From an uncultured Granulosicoccaceae bacterium (GTDB taxonomy: Bacteria > Pseudomonadota > Gammaproteobacteria > Granulosicoccales > Granulosicoccaceae): DNA of 59,265 nucleotides. The first letter of the stretch is position 1. The number at the start of each line of letters is the position of its first letter. Both the position numbers and the translations under genes were made by a program. This document shows positions 36,708-44,938 of this stretch, one piece after another. The notes beneath the pieces were generated by a model. That model ran no database searches. It had not been told where the DNA came from and worked only from the letters and a program-made list of their open reading frames with translations. The stretch lies in the NCBI GenBank assembly GCA_937923745.1, contig CALDUO010000155.1, positions 1 through 59,265 on the forward strand. Reading direction: 5' to 3'.

Positions 36708-36743
36708 CCGGTTGCTGTCACCTTACACGGTGACGGCAACCGG
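36708..36743. terminator. long perfect hairpin between convergent terC and GH10 genes
   Basis: The arms CCGGTTGCTGTCACC and GGTGACGGCAACCGG pair over 15 positions, one of them T-G, around the loop TTACAC. It lacks a T-run on either side but is the strongest stem in the window. A second hairpin follows directly. Confidence 0.5.
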
Positions 36744-36752
36744 CTATCAATG

Positions 36753-36770
36753 GGGCGATGCTGATCGCCC
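36753..36770 (+). terminator. rho-independent terminator candidate for terC
   Basis: A 7-bp stem (GGGCGAT / ATCGCCC) with loop GCTG is followed by GGTTTTATCC, giving a short T-run on the plus strand. It lies just outside the GH10 stop. Confidence 0.6.
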
Positions 36771-36788
36771 GGTTTTATCCGGGTTTCT

Positions 36789-38930
36789 CTAGTTTCCCAT
36801 CAGGCGCTGTTGCAGCGCATACCACGCGGGCTTGGGCTGGTAGTCTTTGTCCATTATCAGTGGCAGTAAAGACTTGCGCCACGAGTACCGATCGGTGAAC
36901 CCCCAAATCTGCAGAGCCTTGCAGGCAGGTTGTTCGAGGCACAGCGACAACACTTGCTCATAGACAGCGGCCTGCTGCGCTTCAGTTTGCCCGTCCAGTA
37001 TCCCGACATCGAGTTCAGTGACGTAGACGTCCAGCCCCAAATCGGCGAAGCGTTGGAAATTGTTGCGCACTTCATCAAAACGATCGAAGCCTGCATCGAT
37101 GTGCATCTGAAAACCCACGCCATCGACGGGCACATTCTGCGCGAGTAACGATTGCATCAACGAGTACATACCATCGGACTTGGGTCCGTCCCATGAAACA
37201 TCATATTCGTTGTACAGAAGCTCGGCATCACGTGCATAAAGGCGCGCCTGTCGAAAGGCATCGGCAATGTAGCTCTCTCCGAGTGCATTAAACCATTGCG
37301 ACTGGCGGAATGTGCCATCCTCTTCCAACGCTTCGTTGACCACATCCCATATCGCTACGTCGTTGTTGTAACGGTTCACGACCTCTCGAATGTATCGCAA
37401 CATGACCGGGCGTAACTTAGACGCTTCGGTTTTTTGTACCCAGCGTGGCAACTGTCGATGCCAGATCAGCGGATGGCCATGAATTTTGATGTCGTTGGCT
37501 TTCGCAAATGACACCAATCGATCTGAGGCTTCCCAGTCAAACTCGTTTTCAAACGGGTTGATCTGACCCCATTTCATCGAATTTTCAGGCGAGACGATAT
37601 TAAAATCGAGTCGCGCGGTATCGGCGTACAGATCGGCGTCAGGACGTTGGTACCATTCGAGTAGGGATGCGTAACCAAAATCGAAATCGCGGGCATCCGC
37701 CAACGCACGCAGTCGCTGACCGTCGGGTGCAAAATCAGCCGGGTCTTTAATGATGATGTTAATCGTGCGGTTGTTACCCATTTGCGGGTCGACAGCATCG
37801 ACAGCCCGGAACTCCAACGCAACAATGCCGGTGTCAAGACCGGTGGTGTCCCACTCAAGGCGATGTATGTCTTCTTCATCTTCGAACGGCAAAAACGTCG
37901 CATTAACCGGCAGGTTCAGCGCATTGATGGGGCCGAAGGTCCCGTTAGGATCGACTGCTTTAACCAACATGACCACCGTATCGCCTTGACGGACGGTGTG
38001 ATCATCAACCCTGTCGAGTGTGGGTGGCAGGTTGATGATGGTGGATGGGTCATCAGGCAGAACCACCTGGATACGGATTGTCTGGCTGGTTCGGTATAGC
38101 GGTGCTGCGGGGTCTACAGCGGTAATGGTGACCGGGAAGATACCGACATCGGGTTGTAACGGACGCCATCGCAGTGTGCGCGTACCGTTAAAATTATCAA
38201 TATACTCTGCGGATACCGGCAGGGCGCTAGTGAACAATCCGGGCACATCCCCATCGGGATCTCTTGGCGCGAGGACCAGCTCCATGGTGTCACCGGCAAA
38301 CACGATCTGGTCGGTGAGGTCGTCAAAGAACGGGGCTTGATTGGAGGCTGTGGTGGTCTCAAGCCCGGTGGTTTGTGACGGTAACGGGGTAAGTGTTAAC
38401 GGCAGTGTTGCAGGATCAACGTCTTCGAAATCAAGCTGCGTAAGTTGTGTTGTGTTGTTGTCTTCCGTGGTTGTGTCCGGTGTGTTGGCCGCTGCAGCGT
38501 TGTCCGTTGTAGTGTTTGTTGTTGCCCCGTTATCAGATGCATCCGTATTGGTGCTGTTATCGCTGATGTCCGAAGGGTCACTGTTGCTGTCACCGTTGGT
38601 TGCAGCCGTGTCACTGACTATCGGCTGTTCCGTGTCCGTTGAATCAACGACATCGATGACTGCCTCGGATTGGGTACCGGATGTCGTATCAGTCGCTGTA
38701 GCAGGCACGGCGGTTGTTCCACCGCCGCAGGAAGCGGTGAGAGCTGTGATCAAAACGGTAGCCAGTGTGGCTGCACGGCGATTGCCCACAAACCCGGCAG
38801 AAAAGGTTGGCCGTGCCAGAGCAAAGTGCGTTGTCGAGCACTTGAGTGCGTTTTGGGTCAGTATCAGTCGTCGCGTTATGGGCGTGACATTGATGGCCGT
38901 TACTGCAGAGAGTGTTTTGCTGATTATCAT
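36789..38930 (-). CDS. GH10 endo-1,4-beta-xylanase, probable lipoprotein, with two Ig-like domains
   Basis: A 713-residue exported enzyme. A hydrophobic segment at about 54-67 ends in LTASC-GG, so Cys68 is a candidate lipid-modified residue. The 53 residues before it are unusually long, and a GTG at residue 48 could be the real start. A ~120-residue Asp/Thr/Asn-rich linker follows, then two cadherin/Ig-like repeats (about 198-290 and 300-396; first one with NGTRTLRWRP). The GH10 barrel spans about 400-713, with acid/base Glu533 (WDVVNEA) and nucleophile Glu639 (VYVTELDV), plus HGHPLIWHRQLP. It hydrolyses xylan internally by a retaining mechanism, probably anchored at the cell surface. Confidence 0.92.
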   Translation of the reverse strand: MIISKTLSAVTAINVTPITRRLILTQNALKCSTTHFALARPTFSAGFVGNRRAATLATVLITALTASCGGGTTAVPATATDTTSGTQSEAVIDVVDSTDTEQPIVSDTAATNGDSNSDPSDISDNSTNTDASDNGATTNTTTDNAAAANTPDTTTEDNNTTQLTQLDFEDVDPATLPLTLTPLPSQTTGLETTTASNQAPFFDDLTDQIVFAGDTMELVLAPRDPDGDVPGLFTSALPVSAEYIDNFNGTRTLRWRPLQPDVGIFPVTITAVDPAAPLYRTSQTIRIQVVLPDDPSTIINLPPTLDRVDDHTVRQGDTVVMLVKAVDPNGTFGPINALNLPVNATFLPFEDEEDIHRLEWDTTGLDTGIVALEFRAVDAVDPQMGNNRTINIIIKDPADFAPDGQRLRALADARDFDFGYASLLEWYQRPDADLYADTARLDFNIVSPENSMKWGQINPFENEFDWEASDRLVSFAKANDIKIHGHPLIWHRQLPRWVQKTEASKLRPVMLRYIREVVNRYNNDVAIWDVVNEALEEDGTFRQSQWFNALGESYIADAFRQARLYARDAELLYNEYDVSWDGPKSDGMYSLMQSLLAQNVPVDGVGFQMHIDAGFDRFDEVRNNFQRFADLGLDVYVTELDVGILDGQTEAQQAAVYEQVLSLCLEQPACKALQIWGFTDRYSWRKSLLPLIMDKDYQPKPAWYALQQRLMGN

Positions 38931-39205
38931 GCTGTTGTGTTGTTCTTTTAATCAGTCCTGTGTCTATGGTGTCGTGCCGCATCAACCGGACTGTGTTGGC
39001 TGATGCGGGCCGGGACGTTCGATAGGCCTCAAAGTATAGAAGCTGCCCGGTAATTCATACTGCTTGCTCATACGACGTTCGTGTGAACCCGGTGTTCCGC
39101 CTTGTCGCAGTACCGAGGCGCTGTAACAAAACCCGGTTCTCATAAAATGTTTCTATAAGACCATTGTTCTGCACAACTGCTATAAAAATGTGGCCCCGGT
39201 GCATA

Positions 39206-39261
39206 GGTCAGGGCGCACTGGTCAGGGTGCACGGGTCAGGGTGCACTGGTCAGGTCGCACG
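39206..39261. repeat. 14-bp tandem repeat, 4 copies
   Basis: Consensus GGTCAGGGTGCACT/G in four contiguous copies; a partial fifth (GGTCACGGG) follows. Confidence 0.93.
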
Positions 39262-39424
39262 GGTCACGGGTTATGTTGCAGCGGCAGGCAGTGCCAATGA
39301 ATGGTTTAATGCCCGGCTTTATGCCCGTTTTAATGACAGGTACACCGCTGGTTTCAGCACCAGTTTCAATACCGGTTACAGTAACGGGGCCGATGCCTTC
39401 TTCGGTGACTCATTCGATGCCCCC

Positions 39425-39484
39425 GGTACCCTCTTCGGTAACTCGTTCGGTAACTCGTTCGGTGACTCGTTCGGTGACTCGTTC
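39425..39484. repeat. 12-bp tandem repeat, 5 copies
   Basis: Consensus GGTAACTCGTTC. The first copy is diverged, the next two are identical, and the last two share an A-to-G change. The pattern fits stepwise expansion. Confidence 0.94.
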
Positions 39485-39608
39485 GTTAATCCGGTACGTG
39501 GGCCATTCACCTAAAAAAAGACCTGCGAACGGCTGCGTTTGACGAATACCGTGTTTAATAACCTATTATCCCGTAAAATCGGGACATCTTTGCGGAATCA
39601 ATAGACAG

Positions 39609-40346
39609 ATGAACAGCACAACAACATTAATCAAGTCACATCGTTCCATACGAAAGTTCACCGATGAGGCCGTTAGCGACGAGATAATCGGTGAACTGAT
39701 CGCCTGCGGTCAGGCCGCCGCGACATCCAGCAACGTGCAAGCGGTTACCGTTATACAGGTTACCGACCCCGATATACGTGAACAAATGGCCACACTGGCC
39801 GGTGGACAGCCGTACGTTGCCAGTGCCGGTGCGTTTCTGGTCTACTGCGCTGACCTGAATCGCCCCAGTCTGGCGTGCCAGTCGAAAGGCGGAGAATTTT
39901 CCCCGGGCATGACCGAGCATTTTATCATTGCCACGGTAGATGTTGCGTTGGCCGCACAAACCACGGTCATTGCAGCTGAATCCATGGGCCTCGGCATCTG
40001 CTACATTGGCGGGCTGAGGAACAAGCCGGCAGAGGTCGCAGAACTACTGTCACTGCCCGACCAGGTCTATCCGGTATTTGGTCTTTGCCTTGGGTATCCG
40101 GCTCAGGATCCGGAAGTAAAACCAAGGTTGCCTGTCGAGGCTGTGTGGATGAAGGACCGCTACGATAGCGCTATATTCGACACTGCCGTGCCAGCCTATG
40201 ACGCACACGTACGTGAGTACTACCTGACCCGCACCGGTGGCAATAAAGACAGCACCTGGAGTGATGAAATGAAAGCCCTCGTGGGTAAGGAGTCAAGGCC
40301 ACACATGCAGGGGTTTCTGCATGACCGGGGCTTTATGCTGAAATAG
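39609..40346 (+). CDS. NAD(P)H-dependent nitroreductase, NfsA/FRP type
   Basis: A 245-residue flavoenzyme. The N-terminal FMN-phosphate motif SHRSIRKFTDEAV, the region AAESMGLGICYIGGLRN and LCLGYPAQDPEVKPRLP match NfsA-type oxygen-insensitive nitroreductases and NADPH:FMN oxidoreductases. It reduces nitroaromatics, quinones or flavin in the cytosol; the physiological substrate cannot be told. The start is the ATG after GACAG with a weak ribosome-binding site. It stands alone, with repeat-rich spacers on both sides. Confidence 0.88.
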   Translation: MNSTTTLIKSHRSIRKFTDEAVSDEIIGELIACGQAAATSSNVQAVTVIQVTDPDIREQMATLAGGQPYVASAGAFLVYCADLNRPSLACQSKGGEFSPGMTEHFIIATVDVALAAQTTVIAAESMGLGICYIGGLRNKPAEVAELLSLPDQVYPVFGLCLGYPAQDPEVKPRLPVEAVWMKDRYDSAIFDTAVPAYDAHVREYYLTRTGGNKDSTWSDEMKALVGKESRPHMQGFLHDRGFMLK

Positions 40347-40371
40347 CCCTTGCCGCCATTCGCACCAACAC

Positions 40372-40417
40372 CTGCCACGCCAAGAGTCTGCCACGCCAAG
40401 AGCCTGCCACGCTAAAA
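40372..40417. repeat. 16-bp tandem repeat, 2.9 copies
   Basis: CTGCCACGCCAAGAGT/C in two full copies and a partial third, 26 bases after the nitroreductase stop. Confidence 0.9.
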
Positions 40418-40500
40418 CTGAATATAGGGTTATAGCCGTCACCGAGGTATGCCAGTGTGAGGTCGGCCGTGGTTGTGGATTGCCGCGTATCTGATTTACC

Positions 40501-40548
40501 GGGGTCCTGATTGGCCGGGGTCCTGGGTTTCAGGGGTCCTGAGTTTCC
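40501..40548. repeat. 16-bp tandem repeat, 3 copies
   Basis: Consensus GGGGTCCTGAGTTTCA in three contiguous copies, the first diverged in its second half. Unrelated in sequence to the array 84 bases upstream. Confidence 0.85.
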
Positions 40549-40609
40549 TGGGTGGTGGTACCTGCGGGGCATACATTATTAGCGTGAGGCACGATGACGG
40601 AGAGACAGC

Positions 40610-41086
40610 TTGGCTAACTACGAACTTGCACAACTGAACATCGCGCATTTGCTCGCACCCCTGGATTCCGGGCAATTGTCTGATTTTGTCAACAATCTCG
40701 ACCGCATCAACACGCTGGCTGAGGCCAGTGACGGGTTCGTGTGGCGCTTAAAAGACGAGACCGGCAATGCCACCGATCTTAATCATCCATTCCCCAATGA
40801 CATTATTGTGAACCTTTCGGTTTGGCAGTCTGTCGAGTTGCTGCAAGACTATGTTTTTCGCAGTGCGCACAGCGACATCATGAAACGAAAAAAGGAATGG
40901 TTTTATCCGGCTCAGGAAGCAAACATGGTGCTGTGGTGGGTAAAGGCAGGCCACCGACCGACAGCCCTTGAGGCCCACACCCGACTCATGCAGCTTCGTG
41001 CTGGCGAACAAACCGCTGACCAACCTGCCGTGTTTACTTTTAGCCGCGCCCAGCCGGCACCGGACAGTGAAGGTCACACTGGCTAA
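40610..41086 (+). CDS. DUF3291 family protein
   Basis: A 158-residue soluble protein of a family of unknown function with a ferredoxin-like alpha/beta-barrel fold. Typical segments are YELAQLNIAHLLAPLDS at the start, DGFVWRLKDETGNATD, and VNLSVWQSVELLQDYVFRSAH before MVLWWVKAGHRPTALEA. It starts at TTG with GGAG 7 bases upstream. Relatives are similar to antibiotic-biosynthesis-type monooxygenases, but no activity should be assumed. The last ~15 residues are poorly conserved. Confidence 0.85.
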   Translation: MANYELAQLNIAHLLAPLDSGQLSDFVNNLDRINTLAEASDGFVWRLKDETGNATDLNHPFPNDIIVNLSVWQSVELLQDYVFRSAHSDIMKRKKEWFYPAQEANMVLWWVKAGHRPTALEAHTRLMQLRAGEQTADQPAVFTFSRAQPAPDSEGHTG

Positions 41087-41477
41087 TCACATCAAATTTG
41101 AATTCGCTGCTCGCGTCTCTGGTCGCCCCTATGGTCGCGTCTCCGAACCCGTCACTGGCCCCGTCACTATTACCTCAATGACCACGTTGCTGGTCATGTC
41201 GCTGGTCATGTCGTAAAGCCAGTGGGCGAACCAAGCGTCGACCACGCAGGCGTCCGGACAAGCGTTTAAATTAGCGACAAGGTCTCCAGGATGTCGGCAA
41301 AATCCAGAGCCCTGTCACCTCCAAAGGCAGGCTGCGTTGCTTTCTCGCAATCAACCGGGCTGATATCGTTGGTAATGCGGCAGTGTTTGATTTTGTGAAC
41401 CACCAGGCACTGACGCTATCGCCGAAATATTGACCTATGCGGCATAATAGCGAGCCTCTCTCTGCCGGATATCACCC
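41087..41477. other. 391-bp intergenic region without a gene
   Basis: Its first third has loose repeats built on GGTCGC and CCGTCACT, and a 12-bp direct repeat (GCTGGTCATGTC twice, at 41192-41215). The rest shows no reading frame or hairpin that I can support. The promoter of the DUF5060 gene must lie near its end. Confidence 0.6.
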
Positions 41478-44400
41478 ATGCTCAATCGTGCACCTCTCCC
41501 CATCCTGTCATGCCTTCGGGCACTTGTTGGGGCATGGCTGCTGCTGGCAGGAAGTGCGACCATTGCATTTGCCGCAACCGTCACATCCTCTGAGGGTACT
41601 CTGGCGGTTTGGTATCCGCTGACGATAGATTTCGACGGGCCTGGCGCGTCGGAGCGTGACAACAGCCCCAACCCGTTTCTCGACTACCGCCTGACAGTGA
41701 TACTGACCAGTCCGTCGGGCGACACCGTGCGCGTACCCGGTTTCTTTGCCGGTAATGGAGAAGGCGGCAGTAGCGGACGTGTTTGGCGTGCCCGATTCTC
41801 AGCAGATGAGGCCGGGCAGTGGTCGTACCGTGCTGATTTTCGCTCAGGTAACGATGTCGCGATATCGCTTAACAACAATGCAGGCAGCACCACCGCGTTT
41901 CACGGTGAAAGTGGCACGTTCCAGGTGCAACCACGGGTTGCCGATGCACCCGGCTTTTTGTCAAAAGGACGTCTTGAATACACCGGCGAGCATTATCTGA
42001 AATTCAGAGACGGTGGTTACTGGATCAAGTCAGGCACCGACAGTCCCGAGAATTTTCTGGGTTACAAAGGCTTCGATGACACGGTCGACGCTGGCGGCCG
42101 GGGCAGAAATTTTTTGCACGAATACGGGCCGCACCGTCAGCACGCACGTGACGACGACCCTTATTTTGTAAACCGTTCATCCGGTGAAGACAGTTTGGGT
42201 ATCACTGGCGCTCTGAATTATCTGTCCGAGCAAGGTGTCAATTCCATTTACTTTCTGCCCATGAACCTGGGCGGTGACGGTCAAGAGACGTTTCCGTTTG
42301 TCGGCAATTCGAAAACCGGCTTTAACAAAACCCACTACGACGTCAGCAAACTGTATCAATGGAACCTGGTGCTAAACCATGCGCAAAGGCGCGGCATTGC
42401 CCTCAACATTGTATTGAGCGAGACCGAAGAGGGTAACGAGAAGTGGTTTGACAACGGTAATGTAGGCGACGAACGCAAACTGTATTTACGGGAGCTTGTG
42501 GCGCGTTTTGGTTATTTGTTAGGCGCAAAATGGAACATTGGTGAAGAAGCCGACTTCATTAACACCAACAAACAAAAGGCAATGGCGCAGTACATTGCCG
42601 CGCTCGATTGGTCCGAAAAACCGATCACGGTACACACTCGACTCAACAATCTTGGCACGTACCCACCGCTGTATGGTGATAACCGATTTTCAGCATCGTC
42701 AATACAGTATTCACCGTCGAATGCCGGTAAGTTTGTAGAAGAAGTCAGATCACGTTCGGCCAAAGCGGGTCGGCGTTGGGTGATCGACATGGATGAAAAT
42801 GCACCCGCACAGGTCGGATTAACCGACGACAATGCCGAAGAGCTTCGACGCGAAGTGTTGTATGACGTGTATTTTAGCGGTGGCAATATTGAATGGTACC
42901 TCGGATACCATCCGAATGGTCTTGGGGGTGATCTGACACTTGAGAATTTTGCAACCCGTAAAGACATGTGGAACTACATGCGCATCGCGCGCGAGTGGAT
43001 GGAAGCACACCTGCCATTTTGGGACATGCAGCCGAATGACGGTTTGTTGTCTGGCGAAACATCCCGGTTTGGTGGTGGCGAAGTATTTGCGTTACCGGGA
43101 AAAGTGTATGCAGTGTATCTGCCGGACACGCCATCCGGACAGCTGAACCTCTCGGGCCACAGTGGCAGGTTTGATATCACTTGGTATAACCCGAAAAACG
43201 GTAAAAAAACGGGTAATACCCGCAGTGTTCAGGGTGGTAGTCGCGTATCACTGGGTTCCGCGCCATCGGGAGCCAGCGATGATTGGATTGTGTTGGTGGC
43301 AGCTGAAGGTTTTCGGGTAGATCGACCGCAGATCACGCAAGCTGACGATCCGGTGCCTGCAGCGATCGAACCAGAACAACAACCAGAACAACAACCAGAG
43401 CCGCAACCAGAGCCGCAACCAGAACAACAGCAACAACCAGAGTCGCAACCGACCGAAGAGACAGTTGTGCCGCCGGTATCCGCCAACACGGCACCTGACG
43501 ATGCCGAGCAAGTTATTGCGACACTCGATATTACGCCTGCGCCAAACCAACCACCGTCGATTGTTGGCCTGTCAGATCAGGAGGTCATGGTCGGTGAGAC
43601 AATTCGGTTAACGGTGTCGGCATCTGACCCGGATGGTGTGGTGCCATCTTTGTTTGCTCAGCAATCACCGAGCGCCAGTCGATTGCTCGACAACGGTGAC
43701 GGTACCCGCCGTTTTGAATGGACACCCACCGCCAGCGACACTGGCGAGCACGTCGTCACGGTGGTGGCTCAGGATGGGCGTGATACTGCACTTACTGACA
43801 CAGAGAGTTTCACGGTAACGGTGAGCTCGCCTCCGCCATCTGCGGTGCCCGATAGCCCGACACCTGTTAACCCAACTCCTGCGACTGAAGCACCCGTCAA
43901 CACAGCACAACCGGTTGTTGATCCGGCACCAACAGCACCCCAGTCAATACTCTCGGATGATCTGATCGTCCCGCTCAATCTGCCACCGATCATAGTGCCG
44001 ATTGAGAATCAGACTGTCCCGGTAGGACAGGCTATACAACTGCAGCTTTTGCCGGTCGATCCCGAAGGTATTGCTCCCGGGTTAGTGGCACTGGCAATTC
44101 CGGGTGGTGCCGTTCTGATTGACAACCTCAATGGCACCCGAACCATGTTGTGGACACCGGATCAAACGCAGTTGGGTGTGCATACGTTAACGTTCCAAGC
44201 AACCGATGCACTTGATCAGATACTGACCTCTACATTGTCGGTTGAATTGGATGTGGTGGTCGGCGGTGGCGCCGATGATACTGCTAACGCCTCCAGGCTC
44301 GTGGTCTCGGATAATCAGAAACCGTTCTTTGTTCCCGTCAGCGATGCGTCAGTGCAAGTCGGACAGCGCGTGTCTTTTCGTGTCAAGCCTGTGGATCCGG

Positions 44401-44603
44401 AGGGGATCGCGCCGTCCCTGCAGATTATGAATGCGCCCCGTGGTGCCATGTTTGGTGATAACGGTGATGGCAGCCGGCAGTTTGTCTGGACGCCAACCGA
44501 GTCGCAGTCAGGCACGCATTTTGTCACTTTCGTTGCTACCGATCATACCGACACAACACTGACGACTAGCCTAAGAGTGACTATTGCGGTTAATCCCCAA
44601 TAA
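41478..44603 (+). CDS. secreted DUF5060 glycan-active protein with three Ig-like domains
   Basis: A 1041-residue exported protein. The signal peptide is about 1-32 (LVGAWLLLAGSATIAFA). An N-terminal DUF5060 Ig-like domain (about 35-150; GRVWRARFSADEAGQWSYRADF) precedes a predicted TIM barrel (about 160-510), as in putative glycoside hydrolases of the DUF4038/DUF5060 kind. Candidate catalytic acids are in WNIGEEADF and VIDMDENAP. A collagen-binding-like C-terminal domain of the barrel contains YNPKNGKKTGNTRSV. A Glu/Gln/Pro linker encoded by DNA repeats leads to three cadherin/Ig-like domains (about 690-775, 835-925 and 945-1040), each with the motif DN-x-x-GTR/GSR. The substrate is unknown; a glycan is likely given the GH10 and GH16 neighbours. 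Confidence 0.75.
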   Translation: MLNRAPLPILSCLRALVGAWLLLAGSATIAFAATVTSSEGTLAVWYPLTIDFDGPGASERDNSPNPFLDYRLTVILTSPSGDTVRVPGFFAGNGEGGSSGRVWRARFSADEAGQWSYRADFRSGNDVAISLNNNAGSTTAFHGESGTFQVQPRVADAPGFLSKGRLEYTGEHYLKFRDGGYWIKSGTDSPENFLGYKGFDDTVDAGGRGRNFLHEYGPHRQHARDDDPYFVNRSSGEDSLGITGALNYLSEQGVNSIYFLPMNLGGDGQETFPFVGNSKTGFNKTHYDVSKLYQWNLVLNHAQRRGIALNIVLSETEEGNEKWFDNGNVGDERKLYLRELVARFGYLLGAKWNIGEEADFINTNKQKAMAQYIAALDWSEKPITVHTRLNNLGTYPPLYGDNRFSASSIQYSPSNAGKFVEEVRSRSAKAGRRWVIDMDENAPAQVGLTDDNAEELRREVLYDVYFSGGNIEWYLGYHPNGLGGDLTLENFATRKDMWNYMRIAREWMEAHLPFWDMQPNDGLLSGETSRFGGGEVFALPGKVYAVYLPDTPSGQLNLSGHSGRFDITWYNPKNGKKTGNTRSVQGGSRVSLGSAPSGASDDWIVLVAAEGFRVDRPQITQADDPVPAAIEPEQQPEQQPEPQPEPQPEQQQQPESQPTEETVVPPVSANTAPDDAEQVIATLDITPAPNQPPSIVGLSDQEVMVGETIRLTVSASDPDGVVPSLFAQQSPSASRLLDNGDGTRRFEWTPTASDTGEHVVTVVAQDGRDTALTDTESFTVTVSSPPPSAVPDSPTPVNPTPATEAPVNTAQPVVDPAPTAPQSILSDDLIVPLNLPPIIVPIENQTVPVGQAIQLQLLPVDPEGIAPGLVALAIPGGAVLIDNLNGTRTMLWTPDQTQLGVHTLTFQATDALDQILTSTLSVELDVVVGGGADDTANASRLVVSDNQKPFFVPVSDASVQVGQRVSFRVKPVDPEGIAPSLQIMNAPRGAMFGDNGDGSRQFVWTPTESQSGTHFVTFVATDHTDTTLTTSLRVTIAVNPQ
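43369..43449. repeat. in-gene 9/12-bp repeat encoding a Pro-Glu-Gln linker
   Basis: CCAGAACAACAA and CCAGAGCCGCAA variants repeat about seven times between the barrel and the Ig-like domains of the DUF5060 protein. Confidence 0.9.
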
Positions 44604-44639
44604 CATAACGGATAGACCAGCACGCGCCGTGAATTGATA

Positions 44640-44660
44640 CTGTCGTCAGACAGACGACAG
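44640..44660 (+). terminator. hairpin after the DUF5060 gene
   Basis: A perfect 8-bp stem (CTGTCGTC / GACGACAG) with loop AGACA lies 36 bases after the stop. There is no T-run; the convergent layout supports a terminator or mRNA 3'-end role. Confidence 0.45.
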
Positions 44661-44728
44661 CCGTGTTCGCGTTGAACCCGGCCGTGGGTTTAGGCTCTGC
44701 GTTTGGTTGTGCCAGAACTGCGGTAAAA

Positions 44729-44813
44729 CTGCTGCAGTAATGCCCGCACTGTGGTGATAGCCGCACTGCAGTGATAGCCACGCTGCAGTAACAACCGCAC
44801 TACAGTAACAACA
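44729..44813. repeat. 17-bp tandem repeat, 5 copies
   Basis: Consensus GCACTGCAGTGATAGCC in five contiguous copies with internal variation (GATAGCC, AACAACC or AATGCCC ends). It fills much of the 335-bp gap (44604-44938) between the convergent DUF5060 and outer-membrane protein genes. Apart from the hairpin at 44640 the rest of the gap shows nothing I can support. Confidence 0.92.
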
Positions 44814-44938
44814 AGCGCAAGGTTACAAAAAATACTCAAGGTTTACTGCCCTGCATAACAGTGCGGCACAGGGTAAGGTGTCTCGTAGACCGTGCGACAA
44901 CGGGTATCTTGTCAGCAAAGTGCATCATGTACGGTCAA

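Larger units (their letters stand above)
38931..39608. other. 678-bp divergent intergenic region with two tandem-repeat arrays
   Basis: The gap lies between the GH10 gene and the divergent nitroreductase gene. Overlapping plus-strand reading frames at 39164-39542 are translations of the repeats with no recognisable protein, so I do not call genes. The stretch 38931-39200 shows no repeat or clear motif. Promoters for both flanking genes must lie here but could not be fixed. Confidence 0.65.

Noticed and set aside
38341-39003. 220-codon plus-strand frame opposite the GH10 gene's 5' end
   Set aside because: Its Val/Ser-rich translation is the complement of the Asp/Thr/Asn-rich linker codons of the xylanase, whose catalytic domain is unambiguous.
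39164-39542. Two overlapping frames (116 and 89 codons) between the GH10 and nitroreductase genes
   Set aside because: Same situation: translations of 14-bp and 12-bp repeats, in two frames, without any recognisable fold.
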